Below are positions 19,568 to 27,467 of a DNA stretch of 64,000 bases, one piece after another. The stretch is from contig JAVJUA010000002.1 in the NCBI GenBank assembly GCA_040219935.1, positions 1 to 64,000 of the forward strand, in the 5' to 3' direction. Below the pieces are notes generated by a model. It was not told the DNA's origin, made no database searches, and worked only from the letters and a program-made list of their open reading frames with translations. The stretch's first letter is position 1. Every line of letters starts with the position of its first letter. This DNA comes from UBA7803 sp040219935 (GTDB taxonomy: Bacteria > Pseudomonadota > Gammaproteobacteria > Pseudomonadales > Azotimanducaceae). A program made the position numbers and the translations under genes.

Positions 19568-19818
19568 GCGTCGAGGTCAGGTTCTTCGCATCGCTGCGGG
19601 AGCGCGTCGGCACGGCGCAGATACGCCTGGACCTCCCCGACCCGGCCGGGCTCGACGATCTGCTGGGCGCGCTTGGCCGCCGCCTGCCGGACGCCGACCT
19701 CGCCGCCCTCACCGCCGAGAACGTGCGCCTGGCCGTCAACCAGACTCTCGTGGCGCCGCCGCTGCGCCTGTGCGACGGCGACGAGATCGCCTTCCTGCCA
19801 CCGGTGACCGGAGGCTAG
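19564..19818 (+). CDS. moaD: Molybdopterin synthase sulfur carrier subunit MoaD
   Basis: An 84-residue ubiquitin-fold sulfur carrier. The C terminus is the required Gly-Gly (FLPPVTGG), which is adenylated and thiocarboxylated before sulfur transfer to the pterin inside MoaE. The N-terminal strand SVEVRFFASLRERVG is typical. It overlaps moaC by four bases and is followed two bases later by moaE, so the three subunits are translated from one message. Confidence 0.93.
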   Translation: MSVEVRFFASLRERVGTAQIRLDLPDPAGLDDLLGALGRRLPDADLAALTAENVRLAVNQTLVAPPLRLCDGDEIAFLPPVTGG

Positions 19819-19820
19819 CC

Positions 19821-20300
19821 GTGCACCGCGAAGTGCGGATTCAGACCGAGAACTTCGTGCCGGATGCCGAGTACCAGGCGTTGCGCCGGCGCAGTGCCGG
19901 GAGCGCCGGCGCGATCGCCACCTTCGTCGGCCTGGTGCGCGGCGTGTCCGGCGATGCCGATGCCGGCGGGCTGCAGGCCCTGCATCTGGAACATTACCCC
20001 GGCATGACCGAGCGCAGCATCGAAGCCATCGTCGACCGCGCCGCCGAGCGCTGGCCGCTGCTGGACGTGGTGGTGGTGCATCGCGTCGGCGCGCTGGCGC
20101 CCGCCGCGCAGATCGTCTATGTGCAGGTGGCGTCGGCCCATCGTGCCGCCGCCTTCGCCGCTTGCGAGTTCATCATGGACTACCTCAAGACCGATGCGGT
20201 GCTCTGGAAGCGCGAGGATGCCCGCGGCGCGTCCCGCTGGATCGAAGCCACCGGCGACGACCGCGATCGCATCAACGCCTGGGACGACGCGGCGCGCTGA
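19821..20300 (+). CDS. moaE: Molybdopterin synthase catalytic subunit MoaE
   Basis: Large subunit of molybdopterin synthase. From a GTG at 19821, with ACCGGAGG ahead at good distance, the product has 159 residues. Recognisable parts are AIATFVGLVRG, LHLEHYPGMTE, VVVVHRVGALAPA and, near the end, MDYLKTDAVLWKRED with the two catalytic lysines. Its last 29 bases overlap the 3' end of rluE on the opposite strand. Confidence 0.94.
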   Translation: MHREVRIQTENFVPDAEYQALRRRSAGSAGAIATFVGLVRGVSGDADAGGLQALHLEHYPGMTERSIEAIVDRAAERWPLLDVVVVHRVGALAPAAQIVYVQVASAHRAAAFAACEFIMDYLKTDAVLWKREDARGASRWIEATGDDRDRINAWDDAAR

Positions 20301-20862
20301 CCCGGCGCCAGGCTTCCGGCAATGCCACTTCCGACCACATGCCCGGCGCCAGCCCGTCGAGGGTCAGCGGGCCGATGCGCGGACGATGCAGGCGCAGCAC
20401 CGGCCAGCCGACGGCGGCCAGCATGCGCCGCACCTGCCGATTGCGACCCTCGGTCAGCGTCACCGCGACCCAGCTGCTGCGCGCCGCACGATGGGGCGTG
20501 ACCGGAGGCTCCCTTGGCGGCAGCACCGGGGGTGACATGGCGCTCACCGCGTGCGCCCGGGCCGGGCCGTCCCGCAGCTCGACACCGGCACGCAGGCGGG
20601 CCGCGGCGGCGGCGATCTCCCCGTCGTCCGGCTGCGCTTCGATCTGCACCCAGTAATGCTTCTCCAGCTTGAACCGCGGCTGGCTGATACGCGCCTGCAG
20701 GGCGCCGTCGTCGGTGAGCAGCAGCAACCCCTCGGAGTCGCGGTCGAGGCGGCCGGCCGGATAGATGCCGGGCCGGTCGATGTAGTCGCCGAGAGTGGGG
20801 CGGTCTGGATCGCGGAACTGGGACAGCACGCCGTAGGGCTTGTAGAAGCGGACCAGGGTCAC
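20272..20862 (-). CDS. rluE: 23S rRNA pseudouridine synthase RluE
   Basis: RsuA-family enzyme making pseudouridine 2457 in 23S rRNA. The 196-residue protein lacks an S4 domain, as RluE does. It begins VRFYKPYGVLSQF and has the catalytic aspartate in AGRLDRDSEGLLLLT (about 36-50), KLEKHYWVQIE, and EGRNRQVRRMLAAVGWPVLRLHR. A Pro-rich insertion (about 108-128) is longer than usual. It is convergent with moaE, and the last ten codons lie within that gene. Confidence 0.93.
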   Translation of the reverse strand: MTLVRFYKPYGVLSQFRDPDRPTLGDYIDRPGIYPAGRLDRDSEGLLLLTDDGALQARISQPRFKLEKHYWVQIEAQPDDGEIAAAAARLRAGVELRDGPARAHAVSAMSPPVLPPREPPVTPHRAARSSWVAVTLTEGRNRQVRRMLAAVGWPVLRLHRPRIGPLTLDGLAPGMWSEVALPEAWRRVSAPRRPRR

Positions 20863-20917
20863 CGCGCGCGGCCTGCCGAGCGCATCGCGGCCTCGTATGC
20901 GGATCCCGATCCGATGC

Positions 20918-20923
20918 TATAAT
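20918..20923 (+). promoter_or_regulatory. Extended -10 element ahead of icd
   Basis: TGCTATAAT gives a perfect -10 with the TGn extension, 43 bases before the icd start codon. Extended -10 promoters need little -35 contact, and none is clear here. The resulting 5' untranslated region of about 37 bases holds AACGGAG ahead of the ATG. Confidence 0.5.
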
Positions 20924-20966
20924 CGCCCGCTTCGTAAGGACGCTCATCCACCCAACGGAGTATTCG

Positions 20967-22223
20967 ATGGCCTATCAGCACATTCAAGTGCCCGCCGGCG
21001 GCAAGAAGATCACCGTCAATGCCGACACCTCGCTGAACGTACCCGACCAGCCGATCATCCCGTTCATCGAAGGTGACGGCATCGGCGTCGACATCACCCC
21101 GGTCATGATCCGGGTGGTGGATGCAGCCGTGGAGAAGGCCTACGGCGGCAAGCGCAAGATCCACTGGATGGAGATCTACTCCGGCGAGAAATCGCTCGAG
21201 GTATACGGCGAAGACCAGTGGCTGCCCGCCGAGACTCTGGAGGCCATGAAGGAGTTCATCGTCGGCATCAAGGGCCCGATGACGACGCCGGTGGGTGGCG
21301 GCATCCGCTCGCTCAACGTGGCGCTGCGTCAGGAGCTCGACCTGTACGTCTGCCAGCGCCCGGTACGCTGGTTCACGGGCGTGCCGAGCCCGGTGGTGCA
21401 CCCCGAGAAGACCGACATGGTGATCTTCCGCGAGAACACGGAGGACATCTATGCCGGCGTCGAGTGGCAGGCCGATTCCGAAGGCGCCGACAAGGTGATC
21501 GCCTTCCTGCAGAAGGAGATGGGCGTCAACAAGATCCGCTTCCCGCAGCACTGCGGCATCGGCATCAAGCCGATCTCGGAGGAGGGCAGCAAGCGCTTGA
21601 TCCGCAAGGCTCTGCAGTACTGCATCGACGAGAACCGCGCGTCGCTGACCCTGGTGCACAAAGGCAACATCATGAAGTTCACCGAAGGTGCCTTCAAAGA
21701 TTGGGGCTACGAGCTGGCGGTGGACGAGTTCGGTGCCAAGCCCCTGGACGGCGGCCCGTGGCACACCTTCGAGAACCCGAACACGGGCAAGCAGGTCGTG
21801 GTCAAGGACGTGATCGCCGATGCCATGCTGCAGCAGATTCTGACCCGGCCCGACGAATACGACGTGATCGCCACCATGAACCTGAACGGCGACTACCTGT
21901 CCGACGCGCTGGCGGCGCAGGTGGGCGGCATCGGCATCGCGCCGGGCGCCAACATCGGCGACGCCGTGGCCCTGTTCGAAGCCACCCACGGCACCGCGCC
22001 GAAGTACGCCGGCCAGGACAAGGTGAACCCCGGCTCCCTGATCCTCTCCGCCGAGATGATGCTGCGCCATCTCGGCTGGCGTGAGGCGGCCGACCTGGTG
22101 GTCAAGGGGATCGAAGGCGCCATCTCGGAGAAGAAGGTCACCTACGACTTCGAGCGCCTGATGAAGGGTGCGACGCTGCTGAAGTGCTCGGAGTTCGGCG
22201 AGGCGATGATCGCTAGGATGTAG
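20967..22223 (+). CDS. icd: NADP-dependent isocitrate dehydrogenase
   Basis: TCA-cycle enzyme that decarboxylates isocitrate to 2-oxoglutarate with NADP+. The 418-residue protein is very close to the E. coli type. GGGIRSLNVALRQ contains the substrate-site serine (Ser115) that AceK phosphorylates in E. coli. RENTEDIYAGVEW, and HGTAPKYAGQDKVNPGS with the Lys-Tyr that selects NADP, are also present. It is preceded by an extended -10 promoter. Its last 11 bases overlap the 3' end of the cold-shock gene on the other strand. Confidence 0.97.
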   Translation: MAYQHIQVPAGGKKITVNADTSLNVPDQPIIPFIEGDGIGVDITPVMIRVVDAAVEKAYGGKRKIHWMEIYSGEKSLEVYGEDQWLPAETLEAMKEFIVGIKGPMTTPVGGGIRSLNVALRQELDLYVCQRPVRWFTGVPSPVVHPEKTDMVIFRENTEDIYAGVEWQADSEGADKVIAFLQKEMGVNKIRFPQHCGIGIKPISEEGSKRLIRKALQYCIDENRASLTLVHKGNIMKFTEGAFKDWGYELAVDEFGAKPLDGGPWHTFENPNTGKQVVVKDVIADAMLQQILTRPDEYDVIATMNLNGDYLSDALAAQVGGIGIAPGANIGDAVALFEATHGTAPKYAGQDKVNPGSLILSAEMMLRHLGWREAADLVVKGIEGAISEKKVTYDFERLMKGATLLKCSEFGEAMIARM

Positions 22224-22530
22224 AGCGGCTGCCGCCGTTGTAGCTCACGGTGTCGGCCTGTGCCGGCACCGAGTGCTCGCCGTTGGCCATCGCGCCGTTG
22301 CGGGTGGCCTCGGCTTCGGCGTCTGCCTCCAAGCTGCGGATGTTGACCGCATGCATGCCCTTGGGGCCCTGCTGCATGTCGAACTCCACGTCCTGGCCCG
22401 CTCGCAGCGTCTTGTATCCATCCATCTGAATGGATGAGTAGTGCGCGAACAGGTCTTCGCCCCCGGATTCGGGCAGGATGAACCCGTATCCTTTCGCATT
22501 GTTGAACCACTTGACCTTGCCTGTCGCCAT
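22213..22530 (-). CDS. Cold-shock-domain protein with C-terminal extension (CspD-like)
   Basis: Residues 1-70 are a standard cold-shock domain that binds single-stranded nucleic acid: GKVKWFNNAKGYGFI with RNP-1 at 13-18 and DLFAHY (RNP-2) at 26-31. Residues 71-105 form a low-complexity Ala/Glu/Asn tail not found in ordinary Csp proteins of about 70 residues. The location between icd and clpS is that of cspD in Pseudomonas and relatives, where CspD acts on replication in stationary phase. The 294 bases upstream, shared with clpS, leave room for a long 5' leader. The tail's final codons overlap icd. Confidence 0.88.
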   Translation of the reverse strand: MATGKVKWFNNAKGYGFILPESGGEDLFAHYSSIQMDGYKTLRAGQDVEFDMQQGPKGMHAVNIRSLEADAEAEATRNGAMANGEHSVPAQADTVSYNGGSRSTS

Positions 22531-22761
22531 CGCGAGCGTCCCCCCTTACGACCAGGAAAATCCAGGCAACACATGCAGCACCCACCGAACAGCCGACTGC
22601 GGCTTTCGGTGCGGTGGAAATAGGCAGGAGAGGGCTTGGATGCTCCCCACGAATTCCCCAACCTTGCTGCCCCCAATGCCGGACTGTCTACGCAATTACT
22701 TGCAGAGTCAAGTGTCCGGGCGGTCGGTTCGCAGCGCTTCCGGGGCGTCTTGTAATATGGT

Positions 22762-22789
22762 CCGGCACCCCCACATACTGAGGTGCCGG
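22762..22789. repeat. Inverted repeat between cspD-like gene and clpS
   Basis: Perfect 8-base arms, CCGGCACC at 22762-22769 and GGTGCCGG at 22782-22789, are separated by 12 bases. No T-run follows on either strand, so it is not an intrinsic terminator. It sits in the divergent promoter region, 35 bases before clpS and about 230 bases upstream of the cold-shock gene, where an operator or an RNA leader hairpin would be placed. No known regulator consensus is recognised. Confidence 0.4.
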
Positions 22790-22824
22790 TCAGCGAATGA
22801 ACTAAGCTAAGGTATGATTCGCGC

Positions 22825-23160
22825 ATGAAGTTTGTCGACCAGCACGGCGACGACGCGGAACGCGACGTCGGCACGACCACCGCCACGGCGAAGCCGGACC
22901 TGAAGCGGCCGCCCATGTACAAGGTGATCCTGCTCAACGACGACTACACGCCCATGGAGTTCGTCGTTCACGTGCTCGAGGTCTTCTTCGCGATGAATCG
23001 CGAGAAGGCCACCCAGATCATGCTGACGGTTCACACGCAGGGCAGCGCGGTCGTGGGTTTGTTCCCGCGAGACATCGCGGAAACTAAATCGGAGCAGGTG
23101 AATCAATATGCTCAGGAAAATCAACACCCGCTGATCTCCACCGTGGAGATGGCGGACTAG
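22825..23160 (+). CDS. clpS: ClpS, adaptor for ClpAP
   Basis: Delivers N-end-rule substrates to ClpA. The 111-residue protein has a flexible N-terminal tail (1-28) followed by the core YKVILLNDDYTPMEFVVHVLE (about 32-52), with the N-degron pocket residues Asn-Asp-Asp and Met. TQIMLTVHTQGSAVVG, including the pocket histidine, comes next. It is followed 62 bases later by clpA. The bpt and aat genes that create N-degrons lie 3 kb downstream, so the window encodes adaptor, unfoldase and both transferases. A TATGAT seven bases before the ATG could be a -10. Confidence 0.96.
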   Translation: MKFVDQHGDDAERDVGTTTATAKPDLKRPPMYKVILLNDDYTPMEFVVHVLEVFFAMNREKATQIMLTVHTQGSAVVGLFPRDIAETKSEQVNQYAQENQHPLISTVEMAD

Positions 23161-23222
23161 CGCACGAGGCAGGTGTTCTCAACGCGCCGGCAAGCAAGCC
23201 GGCCATGGAAGTACGGCAACAT

Positions 23223-25520
23223 ATGCTTAGCAAAGATCTGGAACTGACCCTCAACGAAGCCTTTCGCGAGGCCAAGTCGAAGCGCCACGAGTTCATGACC
23301 GTGGAGCACCTGCTGCTCGCGCTGCTCGACAACGCGGTCGCCCTCGACGTGCTGCGCAAGGTGGGTGCCGACGTCGACAAGCTGCGCGCCGACCTCAAGG
23401 ACTTCATCGATTCCACCACGCCGCTGATTCCGGCCGGTGACGTCGACCGCGAGACCCAGCCCACCCTCGGGTTCCAGCGGGTGCTGCAGCGGGCCGTCTT
23501 CCACGTGCAGTCCTCCGGCCGCAAAGAGGTGACCGGCGGCAACGTGCTGGTCGCCATCTTCAGCGAGCAGGAAAGTCAGGCCGTGTTCCTGCTCAAGCAG
23601 CAGAACATCGCCCGCATCGACGTGGTGAACTACATCGCCCACGGCATCTCCAAGGTGCCCGGCGAGAGCAACGAGGCCGCACCCGGCGCGCAGGAGTCGG
23701 AAGAAGAGGGCGCAACGGGCGAGGGCGGTCAGCAGAGCGCGCTCGAAGCGTTTGCCACCAATCTCAATGATCAGGCCCGTGCCGGGCGCATCGACCCGCT
23801 GGTGGGACGCGACGCCGAGCTCGAGCGGGTGATCCAGGTGCTGTGCCGCCGCCGCAAGAACAACCCGCTGCTGGTGGGCGAATCCGGGGTGGGCAAGACG
23901 GCCATCGCCGAGGGCCTCGCCAAGCGCATCGTCGACGGCCAGGTTCCGGAGGTGGTGGCGGACAGCACCATCTACGCCCTCGACATGGGCGCGCTGCTGG
24001 CGGGCACCAAGTATCGGGGCGACTTCGAGAAGCGCTTCAAGATGGTGCTGGGCGAGCTGAAGAAGCAGAAGGGCAGCATCCTCTTCATCGACGAGGTGCA
24101 TACCATCATCGGCGCCGGCGCCGCATCGGGCGGGGTCATGGACGCCTCCAACCTCCTCAAGCCGCTGCTGACGTCGGGCGACCTGCGCTGCATGGGCTCC
24201 ACCACCTATCAGGAGTACCGGGGCATCTTCGACAAGGACCGCGCGCTGTCCCGCCGCTTCCAGAAGATCGACGTGGTCGAGCCCGACATCGAGGACACCT
24301 ACAAGATTCTGAAGGGGCTGAAGTCACGCTTCGAAGATCACTACGGCATCCGTTACACGGACAAGGCGCTGCGCAGCGCTTCCGAGCTGGCGAGCCGCTA
24401 CATCACCGACCGCTTCATGCCGGACAAGGCCATCGACGTGATCGACGAGGCCGGCGCGGCGCAGCAGCTCGCAGCGCCAAGCAAGCGCAAGAAGAGCATC
24501 GGTCCCGCCGACATCGAGCAGGTGGTGGCCAAGATCGCACGCATCCCGTCCGCCCAGGTCACCACCTCGGACAAGGAAGCGCTGCGCGACCTCGACCGCA
24601 AGCTGAAGATGGTGGTGTTCGGCCAGGACGAGGCCATCGATGCCCTGGCATCGGTCATCAAGCTGTCCCGGGCCGGGCTCAAGTCGGGGGAGAAGCCCAT
24701 CGGCTCGTTCCTGTTTGCCGGGCCTACCGGCGTCGGCAAGACCGAGGTCTGCCGCCAGCTTGCCAACATCATGGGTGTCGAGCTGTTGCGCTACGACATG
24801 TCGGAGTACATGGAGCGTCACACGGTGTCGCGTCTGATCGGCGCGCCGCCCGGCTACGTCGGCTTCGACCAGGGCGGCCTGCTGACCGAGGCGGTCACCA
24901 AGCACCCGCACAGCGTGGTGCTGCTCGACGAGATCGAGAAGGCGCATCCCGAGGTGTTCAACCTGCTGCTGCAGGTGATGGACCACGGCACCCTGACCGA
25001 CAACAACGGCCGCAAGGCCGACTTCCGCAACGTCGTGCTGGTGATGACCACCAACGCCGGAGCGCAGGACATGAGCCGTGCGTCCATCGGCTTCATCGAG
25101 CAGGACAACCGACCGGACGGCATGGAGGCGATCAAGAAGTTCTTCACGCCCGAGTTCCGCAACCGGCTCGACGGCGTGATCCAGTTCGGCGCCCTGAGCC
25201 CCGATGTCATCAAGACGGTGGTGGACAAGTTCCTCACCGAGCTCGAGGCGCAGCTCGACGCCAAGAAGGTGATGCTGGAGGTCGACGAAGAGGCGCGCGA
25301 GTGGCTGGCCCGCGAGGGCTACGACGAGAAGATGGGCGCCCGGCCCATGCAGCGGCTGATTCAGGAGCGCATCAAGCGCCCGCTGGCCGAAGACGTGCTG
25401 TTCGGCGCCCTCGCCAAGCACGGCGGCACGGCGTTCGTCACCGTGGAAGATGGCGAGCTGGTGGTGCGTTGTGAGTCGGCGGAGGACGCCGCCAGAACCG
25501 AGGAGGCCACCGCCGAGTAG
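23223..25520 (+). CDS. clpA: ATP-dependent Clp protease ATP-binding subunit ClpA
   Basis: AAA+ unfoldase that feeds ClpP. I start it at the ATG at 23223 (MLSKDLELTLNEAF), which matches E. coli ClpA, giving 765 residues; an in-frame ATG at 23205 would add six. The N domain (1-145) binds ClpS. An acidic linker follows. The first AAA module has GESGVGKT at 219-226, and the second has GPTGVGKT at about 500-507. The IGF/L-type ClpP-contact region appears as SIGFIEQD in the second module. The Glu/Ala-rich C terminus is short. Confidence 0.96.
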   Translation: MLSKDLELTLNEAFREAKSKRHEFMTVEHLLLALLDNAVALDVLRKVGADVDKLRADLKDFIDSTTPLIPAGDVDRETQPTLGFQRVLQRAVFHVQSSGRKEVTGGNVLVAIFSEQESQAVFLLKQQNIARIDVVNYIAHGISKVPGESNEAAPGAQESEEEGATGEGGQQSALEAFATNLNDQARAGRIDPLVGRDAELERVIQVLCRRRKNNPLLVGESGVGKTAIAEGLAKRIVDGQVPEVVADSTIYALDMGALLAGTKYRGDFEKRFKMVLGELKKQKGSILFIDEVHTIIGAGAASGGVMDASNLLKPLLTSGDLRCMGSTTYQEYRGIFDKDRALSRRFQKIDVVEPDIEDTYKILKGLKSRFEDHYGIRYTDKALRSASELASRYITDRFMPDKAIDVIDEAGAAQQLAAPSKRKKSIGPADIEQVVAKIARIPSAQVTTSDKEALRDLDRKLKMVVFGQDEAIDALASVIKLSRAGLKSGEKPIGSFLFAGPTGVGKTEVCRQLANIMGVELLRYDMSEYMERHTVSRLIGAPPGYVGFDQGGLLTEAVTKHPHSVVLLDEIEKAHPEVFNLLLQVMDHGTLTDNNGRKADFRNVVLVMTTNAGAQDMSRASIGFIEQDNRPDGMEAIKKFFTPEFRNRLDGVIQFGALSPDVIKTVVDKFLTELEAQLDAKKVMLEVDEEAREWLAREGYDEKMGARPMQRLIQERIKRPLAEDVLFGALAKHGGTAFVTVEDGELVVRCESAEDAARTEEATAE

Positions 25521-25534
25521 CGGCGGCGCATGGC

Positions 25535-25750
25535 CTACATGCGGAAGGTGATGCGGCCCTTGCTGAGATCGTAGGGGGTGAGTTCGACCTTGACCTTGTC
25601 CCCGGTGAGGATGCGGATGTAGTTCTTGCGCATCTTCCCCGAGATGTGCGCGGTGACGACGTGACCGTTGTCCAGCTCGACGCGAAACATGGTGTTGGGG
25701 AGGGTGTCGACGACGGTACCCTCCATCTCGATCTGTTCTTCTTTGGCCAT
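25535..25750 (-). CDS. infA: Translation initiation factor IF-1
   Basis: A 71-residue S1/OB-fold protein (MAKEEQIEMEGTVVDTLPN; AHISGKMRKNYIRILTGDKV; ending GRITFRM). It binds the A site of the 30S subunit and assists IF-2 and IF-3. Length and sequence agree with IF-1 throughout. Convergent with clpA, 14 bases apart. It lies downstream of bpt on the same strand with a 92-base gap that may hold its own promoter, and the order clpA/infA/bpt/aat is conserved in gammaproteobacteria. Confidence 0.97.
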   Translation of the reverse strand: MAKEEQIEMEGTVVDTLPNTMFRVELDNGHVVTAHISGKMRKNYIRILTGDKVKVELTPYDLSKGRITFRM

Positions 25751-25842
25751 TAGGCTCCAGCCCCGATAAATCGAGGCGGGATTCTGCCCGAAGGCTCCCG
25801 CAAAGGCAAAACGCCCCCAGCCCTTCAACCGGACCGAATCGC

Positions 25843-26553
25843 TCAGTCGACGGCCAGCCAGACGCCGTCGATGAGCAGCTCCGTCGGCCGGTAGTCGATC
25901 TTGTAGCTCATCTTGCCGGCATCGCGGATCCAGTACCCGAGATACAGGTACGGCAGGTCGAGATGGCGGGCCAGCTCGATCTGCTGCAGCACGCTCCACA
26001 CCCCCAGGCTGCGGTCGGCCAGCGCCGGGTCGAAGAACGTGTAGATGGCAGACAGGCCGTTGCGCTGCCGGTCGGTGACCGCGACGGCCACCAGGGCATC
26101 GCCCAGATAGCTGCAGAGGAACAGCGTATCGGCCCACTGCGAAAGCAGGAACGAGCGGAACTGATCCTTGGACGGCGGGTACATGTCGCCGTCGGCATGC
26201 CGGCCGGCGATGTATCGCGCATACAGATCATAGAACCGGGGCGAAAAGGTGCCGTGATGAATCTGCACGGTCAGATCGGCGTTGCGTGTCAGCGTGCGCC
26301 GCTGGCTGCGCCGCGGCTCGAAGCGCTCTACCGGCACGCGGGTGGGTACGCAGGCCCGGCAGCTTCGGCAGTGGGGGCGGTACAGGTGGCTGCCGCTGCG
26401 CCGAAAGCCCTGGTCGGTGAGCAGCTGGTAGGTCTCCAGGGTGATGGTGTCGCGGGGGTCGAGAAACAGGGTGTGGGCCTGGCGCCTCGGCAGGTAGCTG
26501 CAGGCGTGGCCGGGGGTGAGGAAGAACTGCTTATTGCCCAGCGCTTCCTGCAT
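25843..26553 (-). CDS. bpt: Aspartate/glutamate leucyltransferase (Bpt/Ate)
   Basis: Adds leucine from Leu-tRNA to proteins that begin with Asp or Glu, creating N-degrons for ClpS. The 236-residue protein starts MQEALGNKQFFLTPGHACSY, and its cysteine-rich N-terminal motif is LYRPHCRSCRACVPTRVPV. The GNAT-like core has YLYLGYWI, and KMSYKIDYRP lies near the end. The start at 26553 overlaps the 3' end of aat by 23 bases, so the two transferases are coupled. Confidence 0.94.
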   Translation of the reverse strand: MQEALGNKQFFLTPGHACSYLPRRQAHTLFLDPRDTITLETYQLLTDQGFRRSGSHLYRPHCRSCRACVPTRVPVERFEPRRSQRRTLTRNADLTVQIHHGTFSPRFYDLYARYIAGRHADGDMYPPSKDQFRSFLLSQWADTLFLCSYLGDALVAVAVTDRQRNGLSAIYTFFDPALADRSLGVWSVLQQIELARHLDLPYLYLGYWIRDAGKMSYKIDYRPTELLIDGVWLAVD

Positions 26554-27256
26554 CACCGCCGCCGTTGTCCGCCCACGAGCCCGCGCGTGTGGGTGCCTGC
26601 AGGCCCTGCGCGAGATGCTCGAGGAAGCTCGATCGGGCAATCTCCCGGGCGCCCAGACTTTCGAGATGGGGGTTCATGACCTGGCAGTCTAGCAGGCTGA
26701 AGCCCCAGGATTCGATCCGTCTGGTCAGCACCACCAGCGCCACCTTGGATGCGTTGGTACGGCGATGGAACATGCTCTCGCCGAAGAACAGCCGGCCCAA
26801 CGAGACGCCGTACAGGCCGCCCACCAGCGAGCCGCCGTGCCAGACTTCGATGGAGTGTGCGTAGCCGGCGCGATGCAGCCGCCCATAGGCCGCCTGCATG
26901 GTCGGCGTGATCCAGGTGCCGCGCTGACCGCGCCGCGGCGCCGAGCAGGCGGCCACCACGTCGTCGAACGCGGTGTCGAAGGTGCACTGGAAGCCGTCGC
27001 TGCGCAGGGTGCGCTCGAGGCGGCGGCTGACCTTCAGGTCCGCCGGAAACAGTACCGCCCGCGGGTCCGGCGACCACCAGAGAATCGGGCCCCGGTCGTC
27101 GTCGTACCAGGGGAACACGCCGCTGCGGTAGGCGGCCAGCAGCCACGGCACGGTGAGGTCGCCACCGGCGGCCAGCAGTCCGTTGGGCTCCCGCAGCGCC
27201 TGCGCCGGGGGCGGAAATCCTGGCTGGCGGGGGTCGAGCAGCGTGAGACGCGTCAT
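26531..27256 (-). CDS. aat: Leucyl/phenylalanyl-tRNA--protein transferase
   Basis: Transfers Leu or Phe to proteins with N-terminal Lys or Arg. Of its 241 residues, FPPPAQALREPNGLLAAGGDL, YRSGVFPWYDD, WWSPDPRAVLFP, and the later GGLYGVSLGRLFFGESMFH are all signatures of the family. The C-terminal tail is longer than usual. First gene of the aat-bpt(-infA) minus-strand unit, divergent from ftsK. Confidence 0.96.
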   Translation of the reverse strand: MTRLTLLDPRQPGFPPPAQALREPNGLLAAGGDLTVPWLLAAYRSGVFPWYDDDRGPILWWSPDPRAVLFPADLKVSRRLERTLRSDGFQCTFDTAFDDVVAACSAPRRGQRGTWITPTMQAAYGRLHRAGYAHSIEVWHGGSLVGGLYGVSLGRLFFGESMFHRRTNASKVALVVLTRRIESWGFSLLDCQVMNPHLESLGAREIARSSFLEHLAQGLQAPTRAGSWADNGGGDAGSAGQ

Positions 27257-27467
27257 GGGTGCCGATCATATCCGCAGCCGGGCGCCATTGCCGCCCGATT
27301 TCGAGACGTCATCTAGGTATGGGAGATAACGAACTGAAATGAATGGATATTTGTTGACCGAAGCTATTGGGGATACACTTCGCTCACCTGAGCTTTCGGA
27401 CTCCCAGCACCGGTGAATGCAGAGATCACTTCGCAGCCGCCCGACCTGCCCGCCGCGGGAGCACGGC

